A DNA stretch of 36,169 bases, from the IMG/VR virus record IMGVR_UViG_3300042465_004335, positions 1 to 36,169 of that record. One strand, 5' to 3'. The notes beneath the pieces are model-generated. The model made no database searches and had not been told where the DNA came from. It saw nothing but the letters and a program-made list of their open reading frames with translations. This stretch comes from a virus. Positions 9,601-16,150 of this stretch are shown piece by piece (position 1 is the stretch's first letter; each line of letters starts with the position of its first letter). Both the position numbers and the translations under genes were made by a program.

Positions 9601-10747
9601 CGCCCTCAACAACGCAACGGCAGAAGCAGCCCGCAAGAAGGTCGAGAAAGAACGCACCAGTGCTGAAGCTGCATTGCTGAAGGAGACACAGGCTCAACAG
9701 GCTGATTGGCTTAAGATGTCCAAGATTCAAGCAGAGGCTGATGCACGGGCTACCGCAGTACACGAAAAAGAGAAGGCTCGCATTGATAAGGAGAAAGCCA
9801 AGTACGAAGCCGCCGCCCAGAAGTTGCTCGATAAAGAAGCAAAGAACCAGGCTCGCCTTGACAAGCAGAACCAAGCCGCTGAACAGAAACGCATTGATGC
9901 TGAGAAAAAGCAGTTAGAAAACGAACAGGCTCGTCTCCTTAAGGAATCCGAACAGAACGATGCAGCCGCAGAGAAACTTAAGTTTGAGCAAGAGAAGCGT
10001 GAAACTGATGCCAAGTTGCAGTCTGAACAACTCCGTCAAGATATCGAGGCTCGCTCCAAGCAAAGAGTACAGGAAGACTCCGATGCCCTTGCAGCCGCTT
10101 TACGATCTAACAGCACTGAACTGGATGTCGGAGAAATCCTTCGTAGTAGCCTAAGGGTTGACCCTGCTGGTCTTACTGTAACCGGAGAGAACCGACTGGT
10201 TGTCCGTCGCATTATCAACCAGAAGCCTATCGTCACCCAGACGCTTACGACACGCCAGCAGACCGGCCCTGCCGTTACACAGACCCAAGGTAATATCCTT
10301 GCAGCCCGTGCGCTTGGTTCTCCAGAGGCTGGAGCTGCTGCACCTCAAATCAACAAGTACCTAGACCAAGGGATGGTTGCTGGACAGGAAGTGATGCGAG
10401 CCATCAACGACGTCTGGAAGACCGAACTGGGCAATCAACTCCACGCTGTCTACCAAGGTCTTGATTCCCGTGGTAAGCCTAGATACCAGTACCACCTATA
10501 TGGTGTCAGCGGACAGGAACTGTATCGCACCAGCGATGCCAAGGCTGTATACGAGAACCTACTCCTCCAAGAACAGCGTCTGCGTGGCTTGACCACCAAG
10601 TCTGTACCTAAAACCGAGGAGGATAAAAACAAAGTTCAAAAGGAAGTTCTTCGACAGACTGTCAGCCCGACTTACTTGCAAAGCCAGAAGACAACCATCC
10701 AGCGCCAAGCCGACTCTGAGGCTGCTAACCGCTACCGCAACAGATGA
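3698..10747 (+). CDS. Giant internal virion/ejection protein (2349 aa)
   Basis: One uninterrupted frame of 7 kb, starting in TAATG overlap and ending in ATGA overlap. Visible parts: a Pro/Thr-rich N-terminal tail; a large helical body; Gly/Ala-rich hydrophobic segments at about residues 731-781 and 880-900 that could contact membrane; a coiled-coil at about 970-1110; a sequence NHEAWEALL at about 1162-1170 followed by TREAMAWW at about 1244-1251, reminiscent of degenerate zincin repeats in phage polyvalent proteins; a Pro/Thr-rich linker at about 1411-1522; and an Ala/Lys/Glu coiled-coil at about 1927-2129. Size and position fit the largest ejected core protein of podoviruses (T7 gp16 class), but no transglycosylase motif is evident at its N-terminus. 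An unusually large polyvalent protein delivered with the DNA is my best inference. Confidence 0.75.
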   Translation: MADPLLPPTTGATVPPAPPQRTSVPTPAPGETVTPGYNPTGASPPASPTDDSFAKPWLYRDENGNWLGKGSEKAENIPGSPEYEVTKTERDRDINSWVWDRARDVGLYNTDASMAIFGIPAGRLSAESTERAKQVEDAAWGILKIKRPEAEHNAQVVAAKLVPLAKAFMDADTLKGIRYPTAYGMDDKQLIEFVTNPSNGIPAAIGVEVMSEIGNPGYREQKELLGTGLLFNIRKALAPVDHQLVVGKEVYDAGPDYFKSLTQSDKRDAFRALGRFKASQKTNLTGDAFKAGALFVQDGFEALAGFGDAVNPFSRADEYLSQRYRDDPTLRSKAQQVITRASLVTRDKINTLRKINQTGNAESFTYTLDSYTNSTLPENQEFLSAVAELTALREDGAFAPGKPFEKLASFGSGVLNSMRAFKHFTSDSTDPNSYLFINEFIGDKQPQKSAVGGIVSAAKAIPAAFDSTYWNDASPEDLDLAIKVWSENYKNVNGAHDNVLTEAYKALGMPNRAKEARTAFGDQRLEEQAAMIFDPITIGTGLGGIIAKAAKLTGKVANVAEITARGQVLAAEGKSILTELKALDKTFPQPAIEKVIDDVYRKTGRTLTTEEAMVIAVAGTGEDILTAEGKIAAAEIKSVVQGAEIPADLAKRIVQLNADAVKYANEGKKAVPGTTGPKRFITGSLGYAAGQIIETIPGKGLRKLGEFMGGGGAERSLGKWGLNHLLNMQPKNMMRGGAVVVAGASWATIDVVNGKDWYNGAGLALFGGTVLSRPGILTAVGGSIETYGKVQKRVSKAALFGERVSGSPIMAALNEARTDLGKTADVAARAGIESEMGMLQRMVDMGADVALQNGFHVAVDQIAHGGTVGMSMAWANDQAAAGSGFGIGAAASVGIAGLGRVTEVANRFGPQNALRSKEVIANVSGIINEIPTEQAARIRDWLNSSTDFNDFMRRADSFRRAYDATGGKVVASTAAEMAVANRTVNLAPKEVARIRAEAQTLYPGDPTSAALHAEKSIAELEGRGKDVATRDELQTRLNSSTRRADATIGEIQKLTEQINAEKAILAKAGKTDSVVLQKLNNALNNENVKLNVYTAENMQLTAEHSEAARRVNSPTTFRKGETRTNAAGNPITMVREGMYIESGPQGGTMHFDISKADAFTVNHEAWEALLAHNAVRAIMPQLTKALWNKPSEGGRLSPAARTAFFDSYSASLSLEEGKRFRDEIAIAQKEFESTGNGYKLERFTREAMAWWMATIDSTKPIGYGGVGKAKGLTNVRGDGVFDSMRRIMVGERSMYDVLSTDNLRLEFASMFDPQIGIFPRQYTASMVQSLRESGMRFIKQSDGTVRGFWLNNRGEIMRDPVVNSLYDAVYRMTNGEGGNRFSELNVSDLTQTQQAELFNATGLSWLVDPSTNTPIPGIAPPAPQGKPTAPTGTPPAAPTGATYNGQPVQPGVNPPPPAAPTPTRPTPTPASTTPAGTPIPPPPPPTAAPATPPYQPVAGTTPASGTPSTPQPSAPQPVNPSSMPHVSVVVNGHAQVVMDALTNIPQAQRGLTFSTDAAGPRGGLKSVIWGKPTAAEINAIAQAQGLPDTVRNNMLMMAQVMAQNGERPILTGRYVNIFSNNPLATSDVRNFVGKDGFSYVSDRTFVPLYFESVLQYFDASNPDKVISEGQFNKLSNSEKGRYNERRNLTAKVFNIDAFQENKNIIFTDGVREYAKDGSFTYLKDVNGRELTPTYISEIFRTDTEFFTLANDWLQHYNSGGPIDPTGIANPVGAIVEPSAIRLGNGDRALGESRLTILRAAYGMTVRNGRTVVNPTTFTTQAIRGRAFPFENLSISTMAELVDTGGRSLMSQEATTRGQFNMAPASWELRSTEFTSGFVGEASPFNSHKMWSLPNVPNSHIIETSSKGSTWNTYKIIVDGQEIVSNAKNIDEAKKAAQVAVLDAQNMADARAYAEKVIKDEAAREARDIALNNATAEAARKKVEKERTSAEAALLKETQAQQADWLKMSKIQAEADARATAVHEKEKARIDKEKAKYEAAAQKLLDKEAKNQARLDKQNQAAEQKRIDAEKKQLENEQARLLKESEQNDAAAEKLKFEQEKRETDAKLQSEQLRQDIEARSKQRVQEDSDALAAALRSNSTELDVGEILRSSLRVDPAGLTVTGENRLVVRRIINQKPIVTQTLTTRQQTGPAVTQTQGNILAARALGSPEAGAAAPQINKYLDQGMVAGQEVMRAINDVWKTELGNQLHAVYQGLDSRGKPRYQYHLYGVSGQELYRTSDAKAVYENLLLQEQRLRGLTTKSVPKTEEDKNKVQKEVLRQTVSPTYLQSQKTTIQRQADSEAANRYRNR

Positions 10748-11448
10748 AGTACCTGTTCTGCATTGTGTTCCTGGCTTCCTGTGTAACCACGGAGAAGCCT
10801 CCGGCATCGGCTACCGATCCAGCCAATGTTAGTAAACTGGGTGACAAGATTGATACCACTGAGGCGCGGGCGGCTGCTGCCGTAACCGTAGCGGTGGAAC
10901 GGGCTGACCAGCCAGAGGTGGTAAAGGCTGAAGGTAAGGTGGCTCTAGCCTATCTTCCTGCCCCGTCTGAGGCTGACATCGCCTTTGCCCGTGAACGGGC
11001 TTCCAAGGGCGATCTAGAGGCTTATAAAACTCAGATTGCCTATGCCAAGGGTCTACAGGCAGAAGTAAACAAGATGTGGGAAAAGATGGAGTCTGACAAT
11101 CTACGCAATCTTGCGGAGATTAAGGCTCTCAATCTACGCAACGAGCAGCTTGCCAAAGAAGTTGAGAAGGTCAAGACCGACGCTGACCGTAACTTCTGGA
11201 CGATGCTTGCCGGGGGGATGTTCGTCCTTGGGGCTGTAGTCTGTGCCTTCCTATCCTGGAAGACGGGCGCTACCCTTATCTTCCTATCTACCGTGGCTGG
11301 GTCTATCCCAGTCATCCAAGGTTCTGCCTATTTTCTACCTATCGTCCTCACAGCCATTGGTATTGCCCTGTCCTTCGGACTCTGGGTTCTGTGGGACAAA
11401 GCACGAGATAAAGTAAATGAGTCCTCCTCCCCCTCCAGCCCCGACTAA
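10744..11448 (+). CDS. Lipoprotein with C-terminal membrane helices, lysis-region protein (234 aa)
   Basis: ATG overlaps the stop of the giant gene (ATGA). The N-terminus is a short hydrophobic signal ending in a lipobox, L-A-S-C with Cys13 as the predicted lipidated residue. A charged helical region with coiled-coil character follows at about residues 30-148, with hydrophobic segments at about 150-172, 177-193 and 196-217. It sits immediately before two small membrane proteins, as spanin or holin genes often do. A lipoprotein plus several membrane segments is unlike a classical outer spanin, so the lysis role is only suggested by context. Two in-frame Met codons do not offer a better start. 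Confidence 0.6.
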   Translation: MKYLFCIVFLASCVTTEKPPASATDPANVSKLGDKIDTTEARAAAAVTVAVERADQPEVVKAEGKVALAYLPAPSEADIAFARERASKGDLEAYKTQIAYAKGLQAEVNKMWEKMESDNLRNLAEIKALNLRNEQLAKEVEKVKTDADRNFWTMLAGGMFVLGAVVCAFLSWKTGATLIFLSTVAGSIPVIQGSAYFLPIVLTAIGIALSFGLWVLWDKARDKVNESSSPSSPD

Positions 11449-11797
11449 TCCAGAAGACTATCAAGCCATCGTCAAGGACTCGCTTATTGCAAGCGTCCTA
11501 GGTGCTGGCGGGATGGTGGCACGTATGCTCCTCAGTAGCGAACCGTTGACCTTTGGCTGGATCGCCAGGCGGTTGATTGCTGCTTCTCTGATTGGGATAT
11601 TCGCAGGGTTCGCCTTGCAGGAATATGTAACATCTTTGGTGATGCGTTTCGCTTGTATCGGTCTTGCCGGGGCAGCTGCCAATGAGATTATGGAAGGCGC
11701 TATCAAGTGGTTGAAGGGCCGGATTAACAAGGAAACCCAAGGCGTAACCAAAGGAAAACCCAATGGAAAAACCAAGCGAGCAAAGCGTAAACGCTGA
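11417..11797 (+). CDS. Candidate holin (126 aa)
   Basis: Overlaps the previous gene by 32 bases. After a short Pro-rich N-terminus there are about three hydrophobic segments (residues about 17-33, 46-67 and 71-88) separated by short turns with RR and charged residues. The C-terminus is strongly basic (KRAKRKR). Size, number of segments, Ala/Gly-rich helices and basic tail are those of class I/LydA-type holins, which form the membrane lesion that releases or triggers endolysin. The neighbouring membrane protein genes support a lysis cassette. No family-defining motif was identified, so holin is an inference from topology and place. Confidence 0.55.
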   Translation: MSPPPPPAPTNPEDYQAIVKDSLIASVLGAGGMVARMLLSSEPLTFGWIARRLIAASLIGIFAGFALQEYVTSLVMRFACIGLAGAAANEIMEGAIKWLKGRINKETQGVTKGKPNGKTKRAKRKR

Positions 11798-12089
11798 ACG
11801 TAACCTAATCTGGTCAGTAGGAATCATCCTATTCCTGTCGTGCGTTTGTGCCTTGTATACTGCCTACATTATCCAGATGACCTTGGACAGCCTGGGGTCA
11901 TCCAAGACAATGGCGTTGATTATTGTCGATGGTGGTAAGTCCTTTAAGTCCGACGATGCCACCCTTGAACACGATCTGAACAGCGCCACCTTTGCTCTTC
12001 GTATTGCCGTGGAAATTGCTTATGCAATGGTGGTGTCCTCGTTGATTATGTCTGTCGGTTTGATTGTGCGGCTTGTGAAGAAGGAGTGA
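11763..12089 (+). CDS. Small membrane protein, possible second holin/antiholin (108 aa)
   Basis: Overlaps the holin candidate by 35 bases and has one of the few SD-like sequences in the window (AAGGA, 8 bases before ATG). Two clear hydrophobic helices at about residues 15-38 and 80-104 flank a polar loop, and the protein ends RLVKKE. The arrangement (three overlapping membrane protein genes) resembles holin/antiholin or holin/spanin sets. It is the last late gene before the convergent minus-strand operon. No domain recognised. Confidence 0.55.
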   Translation: MEKPSEQSVNAERNLIWSVGIILFLSCVCALYTAYIIQMTLDSLGSSKTMALIIVDGGKSFKSDDATLEHDLNSATFALRIAVEIAYAMVVSSLIMSVGLIVRLVKKE

Positions 12090-12120
12090 ACAAAGTTATC
12101 ATCGGTATAGATTGACGGAT

Positions 12121-12150
12121 AAAAAAAGACGACACATAGTATGTCATCTT
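12121..12150 (-). terminator. Rho-independent terminator of the minus-strand operon
   Basis: On the minus strand a 9-bp stem (12126-12134 with 12142-12150, one C/A mismatch) with a 7-base loop is followed by seven T. It sits about 95 bases past the last minus-strand stop. The plus-strand reading has no T-run, so it serves the leftward operon. Between the convergent gene ends (12090-12243) nothing else is evident. Confidence 0.6.
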
Positions 12151-12243
12151 GAACGGGCGGGTGGGTGTTGATGTTGTGCGTGGCTCATATAAGGACGCTC
12201 CTCAAGATAGACCACCCTGTAGCCCACCAGCAGGAATGGTCGC

Positions 12244-12516
12244 CTATTTTAAACCAAGCAGCCTCCTGGCAATAGGGTCGAAAGAATAATACAGGGTGTC
12301 GTAGAGGCGACGAGTCTTGTAGCGTTTCAAAACACGAACCTTACAAACGCCATCCTCAATCATCTTCTTTGCCAAGCGCAGGAACTGCTTCTTGCTGCAC
12401 GTCATCATCTTTGTGCATTGTTCGCAACTATAGAACCCAGCGGGTACTTCTTCCTCCCCGGAGTTACGGTTAACGTACTCCCGTAGAGCCTCAATTACGC
12501 TTTGTGTCTTTGCCAT
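12244..12516 (-). CDS. Hypothetical protein with winged-helix-like and Cys motif (90 aa)
   Basis: Last gene of the minus operon. The central part has a CEQC...C arrangement (Cys at about 31, 34 and 40) that could bind a metal. It is followed by a helix-rich stretch (KKQFLRLAKKMIEDGVCKVRV) and a basic segment KRYKTRRL, together resembling a small winged-helix DNA-binding protein. It overlaps the upstream gene by 26 bases. No family assigned. Confidence 0.6.
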   Translation of the reverse strand: MAKTQSVIEALREYVNRNSGEEEVPAGFYSCEQCTKMMTCSKKQFLRLAKKMIEDGVCKVRVLKRYKTRRLYDTLYYSFDPIARRLLGLK

Positions 12517-12676
12517 AGTCTTTGAGGAATGAGCGACATTGACCGTTATTCTTAACGTCTGGCTTGAGCCACGCTTGCCATAGATCGTCTGCCGGGGCTG
12601 TGTACCGTAGGCAGTTGTCCTTATTCGGACACATCACTTCTTTGATGAAGCCGTCACACTTGGAGATATCACTCAT
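12491..12676 (-). CDS. Small Cys-rich phage protein (61 aa)
   Basis: The internal ATG at 12676 was chosen because the longer frame lies inside the upstream gene. The pattern C-(8)-C-(5)-C, with CPNKDNCLRYTAP, W..W and a C-terminal C..FL, matches a widespread family of small phage proteins with a probable zinc site and unknown function. It overlaps both neighbours by short stretches, consistent with translational coupling. Confidence 0.65.
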   Translation of the reverse strand: MSDISKCDGFIKEVMCPNKDNCLRYTAPADDLWQAWLKPDVKNNGQCRSFLKDYGKDTKRN

Positions 12677-12869
12677 CGTTCTGGATGTCAAAGGTGTCGT
12701 TCTTAATGATGGCAAACTGGTGAGTAAGCATATGACGAATCATACCGTCCTTCTCCAGGACTACGGCAAAGATGTCATTGCAGTACAACCCAGATGGCTG
12801 GACATACAGGAGATACCCATAGCCCAGCGGGGTCTTCACCGGGATGGGTTTATTAAACTCGTGAATCAT
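12669..12869 (-). CDS. Small phage hypothetical protein (66 aa)
   Basis: Start taken at the ATG at 12869, since the longer frame runs into the upstream gene. The order F.KPI.V.TPLG.GYLLYV, then NDIFAVVLEKDG, then TFDI recurs in small conserved phage proteins of unknown role and predicts a compact beta fold. It overlaps the next gene by 8 bases. No SD is present. Confidence 0.65.
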   Translation of the reverse strand: MIHEFNKPIPVKTPLGYGYLLYVQPSGLYCNDIFAVVLEKDGMIRHMLTHQFAIIKNDTFDIQNDE

Positions 12870-13158
12870 CTTTGTAGTAGTTGATTTCAATGAAGAACTT
12901 GTCACGCATTTCTCGTGCCTTCTCCAGATCGGAACACAGTCTCTTGTTAATCCGCACACCATTCTGAGTGTACTTCACATACCAGATGCCAGTCCCGTGA
13001 GGGTTGCACAGGTTGCGATTGGGATTATCCCGTGCGCTTGGACGTGGCATCAAGTCATAGGAAGGCTCAGAGAAGCCGGCCTTGAGTACCTCACGAAGCC
13101 TGTCCAGGTTCATACCTAGGGACTTGGCGCGTTCTTCTAGTTCGTCTGGTTCGCTCAT
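12853..13158 (-). CDS. Hypothetical protein with AP2/arm-type DNA-binding-like segment (101 aa)
   Basis: ATG at 13158 sits just past the end of the PP-loop gene (4-base overlap). The N-terminal third is helical (LEERAKSLGMNLDRL). The second half has GIWYVKYTQNGVRINKR followed by a helix (DLEKAREMRDKFF). That is a beta-sheet-then-helix layout seen in AP2-like and integrase arm DNA-binding domains. The similarity is weak and by eye only. An upstream GAGGGG lies 11 bases before ATG. Confidence 0.55.
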   Translation of the reverse strand: MSEPDELEERAKSLGMNLDRLREVLKAGFSEPSYDLMPRPSARDNPNRNLCNPHGTGIWYVKYTQNGVRINKRLCSDLEKAREMRDKFFIEINYYKDDSRV

Positions 13159-14015
13159 ATTCCGCACATCCCCTCGCATTCAGCCTGGAAGTCAAAGTTT
13201 AGCTGCCCTTTGTCTTCTTCGGAATCAAAGTTAATTTTATCAAGAGGGATGCATTGCCTGTGCAAGTACATCTCCATACGCAAGGCTTGTTGTTTTTTTC
13301 CTACCTCACGCATAGCATAATCAAACTCAATAGCCTTTTGAAAATGTACTGGGTCTTCATCACGCAACCTACGCCACTCTTCGTTTGAGTGGAATGGACA
13401 GTAATAACAAGCAGAACGTGGAGGTTCTGGATACCCATTATTCTTCATCCATTCAAGACAATGCGACCGACGCATTTTCACTTCAACCAGAGGCCATCTG
13501 TGTTGAGTCCAATTAACGGCTGGATCTTTCATACGTTGCATTTCATCGTATGAGATGCCAATCCACTGAGTTACTGTGATTTCTTTTTGGTTGTGTGTAA
13601 TTCCACAAGCCTCCCTAATCTTCTTAATGATTGGCTTAATTTTGTAGTCAGCCGTGCATTTTCTTCCAATAGCTGCTACGACTTCCCCGCTTTTCTTTAC
13701 CCCAAATATTGGAGTAAGACGCTTAATATACGGACGACCATCTTTAGTTGTCCTTAACTTAAGGGACTCTTCGGTTAGGTTTCCTGCGGTCACACGAATG
13801 ACCGGGAAAGGTAATTGCTTCTCTAGCCAATCAAGCCAGTCGTATACGTTCTTTGGCTCTGCTTGGGTGTCAGCAAATACTGCAAAATCTGGCATAGGCG
13901 TAATTTCGCCTTTAGCTGCCATCAATGCCAAGCACGATGACTGAACTCCAGCGCCAAGATTTAAAACGGTGTACTTGGTTTTTAATGGTGGTTCTTCAAA
14001 CGGTGATTTGCTCAT
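13155..14015 (-). CDS. PP-loop ATPase, PAPS reductase-like protein (286 aa)
   Basis: N-terminal LGAGVQSS (about residues 20-27) is a PP-loop nucleotide-binding motif as in PAPS reductase, QueC and related adenylating enzymes. FADTQAEP at about 47-54, WIGIS.DE..RM at about 151-162, SACYYCPF (Cys203, Cys206) and the C-terminal CEGMCG are typical of a phage-borne branch of this superfamily. The Cys pairs suggest a metal or Fe-S site. Its substrate is not known to me; related proteins act in sulfur transfer, DNA phosphorothioation (DndC) and deazapurine pathways, so nucleic-acid modification or nucleotide metabolism is possible. The gene is followed by a 4-base overlap with the AP2-like gene. Confidence 0.85.
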   Translation of the reverse strand: MSKSPFEEPPLKTKYTVLNLGAGVQSSCLALMAAKGEITPMPDFAVFADTQAEPKNVYDWLDWLEKQLPFPVIRVTAGNLTEESLKLRTTKDGRPYIKRLTPIFGVKKSGEVVAAIGRKCTADYKIKPIIKKIREACGITHNQKEITVTQWIGISYDEMQRMKDPAVNWTQHRWPLVEVKMRRSHCLEWMKNNGYPEPPRSACYYCPFHSNEEWRRLRDEDPVHFQKAIEFDYAMREVGKKQQALRMEMYLHRQCIPLDKINFDSEEDKGQLNFDFQAECEGMCGI

Positions 14016-14056
14016 AGGGAAGTAGTGTTGTGCTTTAGCAAATTGCTTAAGTCAAC

Positions 14057-14809
14057 TTATTTGTGGAGTTCTTTGTTGGGGAAGTACCAGCCGTCACCGA
14101 AGCGGTGGGCTTGCTTGCCGATGTAGTTATCTCCATCGACTTTGAAATACATAAACCCGTTCTGCCAGCGTAGGCTGCCCGGCATCCGAAACGCATAGTC
14201 AGTATCCTCCTGTCGTCCGGCCCAGCCACAGAGCCAAGCTGCACCGCCATCAAAGGCTTCGATGTTTAACTGCTCAAGGCGATGTAGGTGACCCATACAG
14301 AAGCCACCGCCAGGCACACCGAAGATGCGAGCGTCCTTGAGCAAGGCATTCTGTCCGTGGGAGAAGCCGTGGATGAAAGTGAGAGGGCCGATACGCACAC
14401 GACCCTTCTTCACGTTATAAGGCTTGATGACCTTGCAGCCGACATCACGAAGCGTACGCATCATAAGGTCTTGGAGTTTCTGCATATCGTCCTTGTCCTT
14501 GATAGAGTCCGTGCTGTGGATGATTTGCCGGATTCTGTCGTCGTGGTTTCCGAATAGGAAATGAGTAGGTTTGTATCGCTTAATCCAATTGATGCCCGCC
14601 TGGAGATCGTCCTCAAGCCCTTGCTTGGCTTCAGAGGATGACTTGTCTACCCCGCGCCTTGCCCATCGGAAGTCCCAGTTGTCACCTAGGTGAACCCGGT
14701 ACTTGGGCTTCACGGTGGAGACGAACTCCATAATGGCATCGAGCGTATCCTCGCAAGCAAGGTCACCGTGATTATCGCCCATAGCGACGATGTCGTATTG
14801 TTCACTCAT
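14057..14809 (-). CDS. Calcineurin-like metallophosphoesterase (250 aa)
   Basis: All core metal-binding blocks are present: GDNHGD (Asp12, His14), LGDNWD (Asp43), GNHD (Asn88, His89, Asp90), FIHG (His147) and GHLH (His174, His176). These residues coordinate the di-metal centre of the calcineurin-like phosphoesterase fold. Phage members may act on nucleotides, nucleic acid ends or phosphoproteins; the substrate here is unknown. Start overlaps the stop of the upstream HTH gene (ATGA). The downstream neighbour is the PP-loop protein, which may indicate a joint nucleotide pathway, but this is inference. Confidence 0.9.
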   Translation of the reverse strand: MSEQYDIVAMGDNHGDLACEDTLDAIMEFVSTVKPKYRVHLGDNWDFRWARRGVDKSSSEAKQGLEDDLQAGINWIKRYKPTHFLFGNHDDRIRQIIHSTDSIKDKDDMQKLQDLMMRTLRDVGCKVIKPYNVKKGRVRIGPLTFIHGFSHGQNALLKDARIFGVPGGGFCMGHLHRLEQLNIEAFDGGAAWLCGWAGRQEDTDYAFRMPGSLRWQNGFMYFKVDGDNYIGKQAHRFGDGWYFPNKELHK

Positions 14810-15141
14810 TTTGTTTTTCGGGTATAGGAGATGCCAAGTTTGCAGACCTTGTTTACAGATCGTACAGAATTGTAACTGAATCCGTGCTTCCTTGCAATCT
14901 GAGCCATTGTTAATCCAGACTGGGATTCGTAGATAACCATCAGTTTGACGTGTCCATATAAGGCACGGTTGTTGTGTCGCTTGAAGACAAGTCCAGATCG
15001 TTTAGCGCCACCATAGGCAGAGGCATAGGTGATGCCGTAGTGTTTAGCTGCCTCCAGGAGAGTCATCCCTTTGGCGTGGGCTTCGTGGATTGCTTCCTTG
15101 GTCTTACCATAGCCAAGGGTGTTTGTGCCGGAGGAACTCAC
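14806..15141 (-). CDS. Tandem helix-turn-helix protein (111 aa)
   Basis: The GTG at 15141 was chosen because it overlaps the upstream stop as GTGA, a junction repeated elsewhere in this genome; a TTG 30 bases upstream is less likely. Two HTH units are visible: MTLLEAAKHYGITYASAYGG and LTMAQIARKHGFSYNSVRSV, each with the A..(H)YGI/F-type turn. The C-terminus is basic. Likely a sequence-specific DNA-binding protein or transcription factor of the middle operon. It is similar in plan to the 149-aa protein two genes upstream. Confidence 0.7.
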   Translation of the reverse strand: MSSSGTNTLGYGKTKEAIHEAHAKGMTLLEAAKHYGITYASAYGGAKRSGLVFKRHNNRALYGHVKLMVIYESQSGLTMAQIARKHGFSYNSVRSVNKVCKLGISYTRKTK

Positions 15142-15539
15142 GACTGCTTGCCCTCCTTGGCGGCGTTCCAATCCTTCGACACTTCATCGTGCTGAAGCAT
15201 AATTGCCATAACATCCCCCACCTTGGTCAGACGCTCGACCTCGGCTTTCAACTGCTCGATGCCAATGCTGTCGATGATGTGTATGGACTGAAGCCGCTCG
15301 ACCTCGGCCTTGAGGCGGGTCTGGTTGTCAATCAACGCGGCTACCTGCCTCTGCAATCCATAGACCTCGTTGTTGGCTTTCTGAAACTCACGCACCAATC
15401 GGTCTTCGTTCTCCTTCTCCATCTTTAGTTCTTCCTTGAGGCTCTTGCACTCAGCCGCCCAGTCACGGCACTCGTTGCCCAGACGGATTAAGTTAGTAGC
15501 AAAATCTTGGATGATTCTATCTTTGTTTTCTTCGCTCAT
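15138..15539 (-). CDS. Coiled-coil protein (133 aa)
   Basis: Highly charged helical protein. Heptad-like spacing runs from about residue 30 to 110 (ELKMEKENEDRLVREF; RLKAEVERLQ; QLKAEVERLT), including a near-repeat of LKAEVERL. It is flanked by two HTH genes with 4-base overlaps on both sides. An AAGGA lies 8 bases before ATG. Possible oligomerisation or scaffold partner; no family recognised. Confidence 0.65.
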   Translation of the reverse strand: MSEENKDRIIQDFATNLIRLGNECRDWAAECKSLKEELKMEKENEDRLVREFQKANNEVYGLQRQVAALIDNQTRLKAEVERLQSIHIIDSIGIEQLKAEVERLTKVGDVMAIMLQHDEVSKDWNAAKEGKQS

Positions 15540-15985
15540 TTATTGCTTCCTTCTATGAAACGAAGAGGCGTAGGCAGTTGATAGCGTTCGCAGTAATAGT
15601 ACAGACCGCGCCGGGTCGTGCCAGCCATACGGCAAGCCTCACTTACTCCGTGCTTCTTAGCCAACTCATAGGCTACTCGTGTACGCAAGCCGTGCCTGGC
15701 GTTCTGATGCTTGCCATTAACTACAAGTTGCTTGGCTTGCTCAACCATACCATCTGCCTTCCACACCAAAGGAAGTTTATTATCTATGGCGTAAGTGCGG
15801 ATGCTGGAGATAGCCACACCCCAAGATTGGGATGCAGCTCGCAGGGTGCAGTTGCTTCTGATAAGCATCTCGTAAGCGCACTGAATCTTCTTAGCCCGTG
15901 AGCGTGGCTTCGGCATTGCCACGACAGGCTTTGCGTACTGAGTCATTAACTCCCGTACACGATCTGGAGAAAGCAACTTACTCAC
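15536..15985 (-). CDS. Helix-turn-helix protein (149 aa)
   Basis: GTG start overlapping the upstream stop (GTGA). A first HTH-like unit sits at about residues 34-66 (LRAASQSWGVAISSIRTYA) and a second at about 106-134 (ELAKKHGVSEACRMAGTTRRGLYYY), with a basic segment RSRAKK before the first. This double-HTH plan echoes the 111-aa protein downstream. Probably a DNA-binding regulator or replication accessory factor. Ends in a 4-base overlap with the coiled-coil gene. Confidence 0.65.
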   Translation of the reverse strand: MSKLLSPDRVRELMTQYAKPVVAMPKPRSRAKKIQCAYEMLIRSNCTLRAASQSWGVAISSIRTYAIDNKLPLVWKADGMVEQAKQLVVNGKHQNARHGLRTRVAYELAKKHGVSEACRMAGTTRRGLYYYCERYQLPTPLRFIEGSNK

Positions 15986-16149
15986 TTGTTGATACGCAGA
16001 GCGTAGTTAAGGATTTCCATAATGTCGTCATCAGAGAGGTCGGGATTTACCCGAACCTCCTGTGTGACAACGAACTCGGTCTTGGACTTAGACCCAGTCT
16101 TTTCGTCGAGTGCTTCCCACTCGTCTTCGTCGATGTGCGTGTTGTCCAT
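15982..16149 (-). CDS. Small acidic protein (55 aa)
   Basis: ATG at 16149 lies one base after the stop of the Rad52-like gene. The protein is strongly acidic (DEDEWEALDEK; DLSDDDIMEIL) with a short basic patch. It is joined by GTGA to the downstream HTH gene. Its place directly after an annealing protein suggests a small recombination or DNA-mimic partner, which is speculative. Too short for family assignment. Confidence 0.6.
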   Translation of the reverse strand: MDNTHIDEDEWEALDEKTGSKSKTEFVVTQEVRVNPDLSDDDIMEILNYALRINK

Positions 16150-16150
16150 A

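Noticed and set aside
12491-12715. Longer start for the Cys-rich small protein
   Set aside because: The 13 extra residues overlap the upstream gene's coding and add no family similarity; the internal ATG fits the family start.
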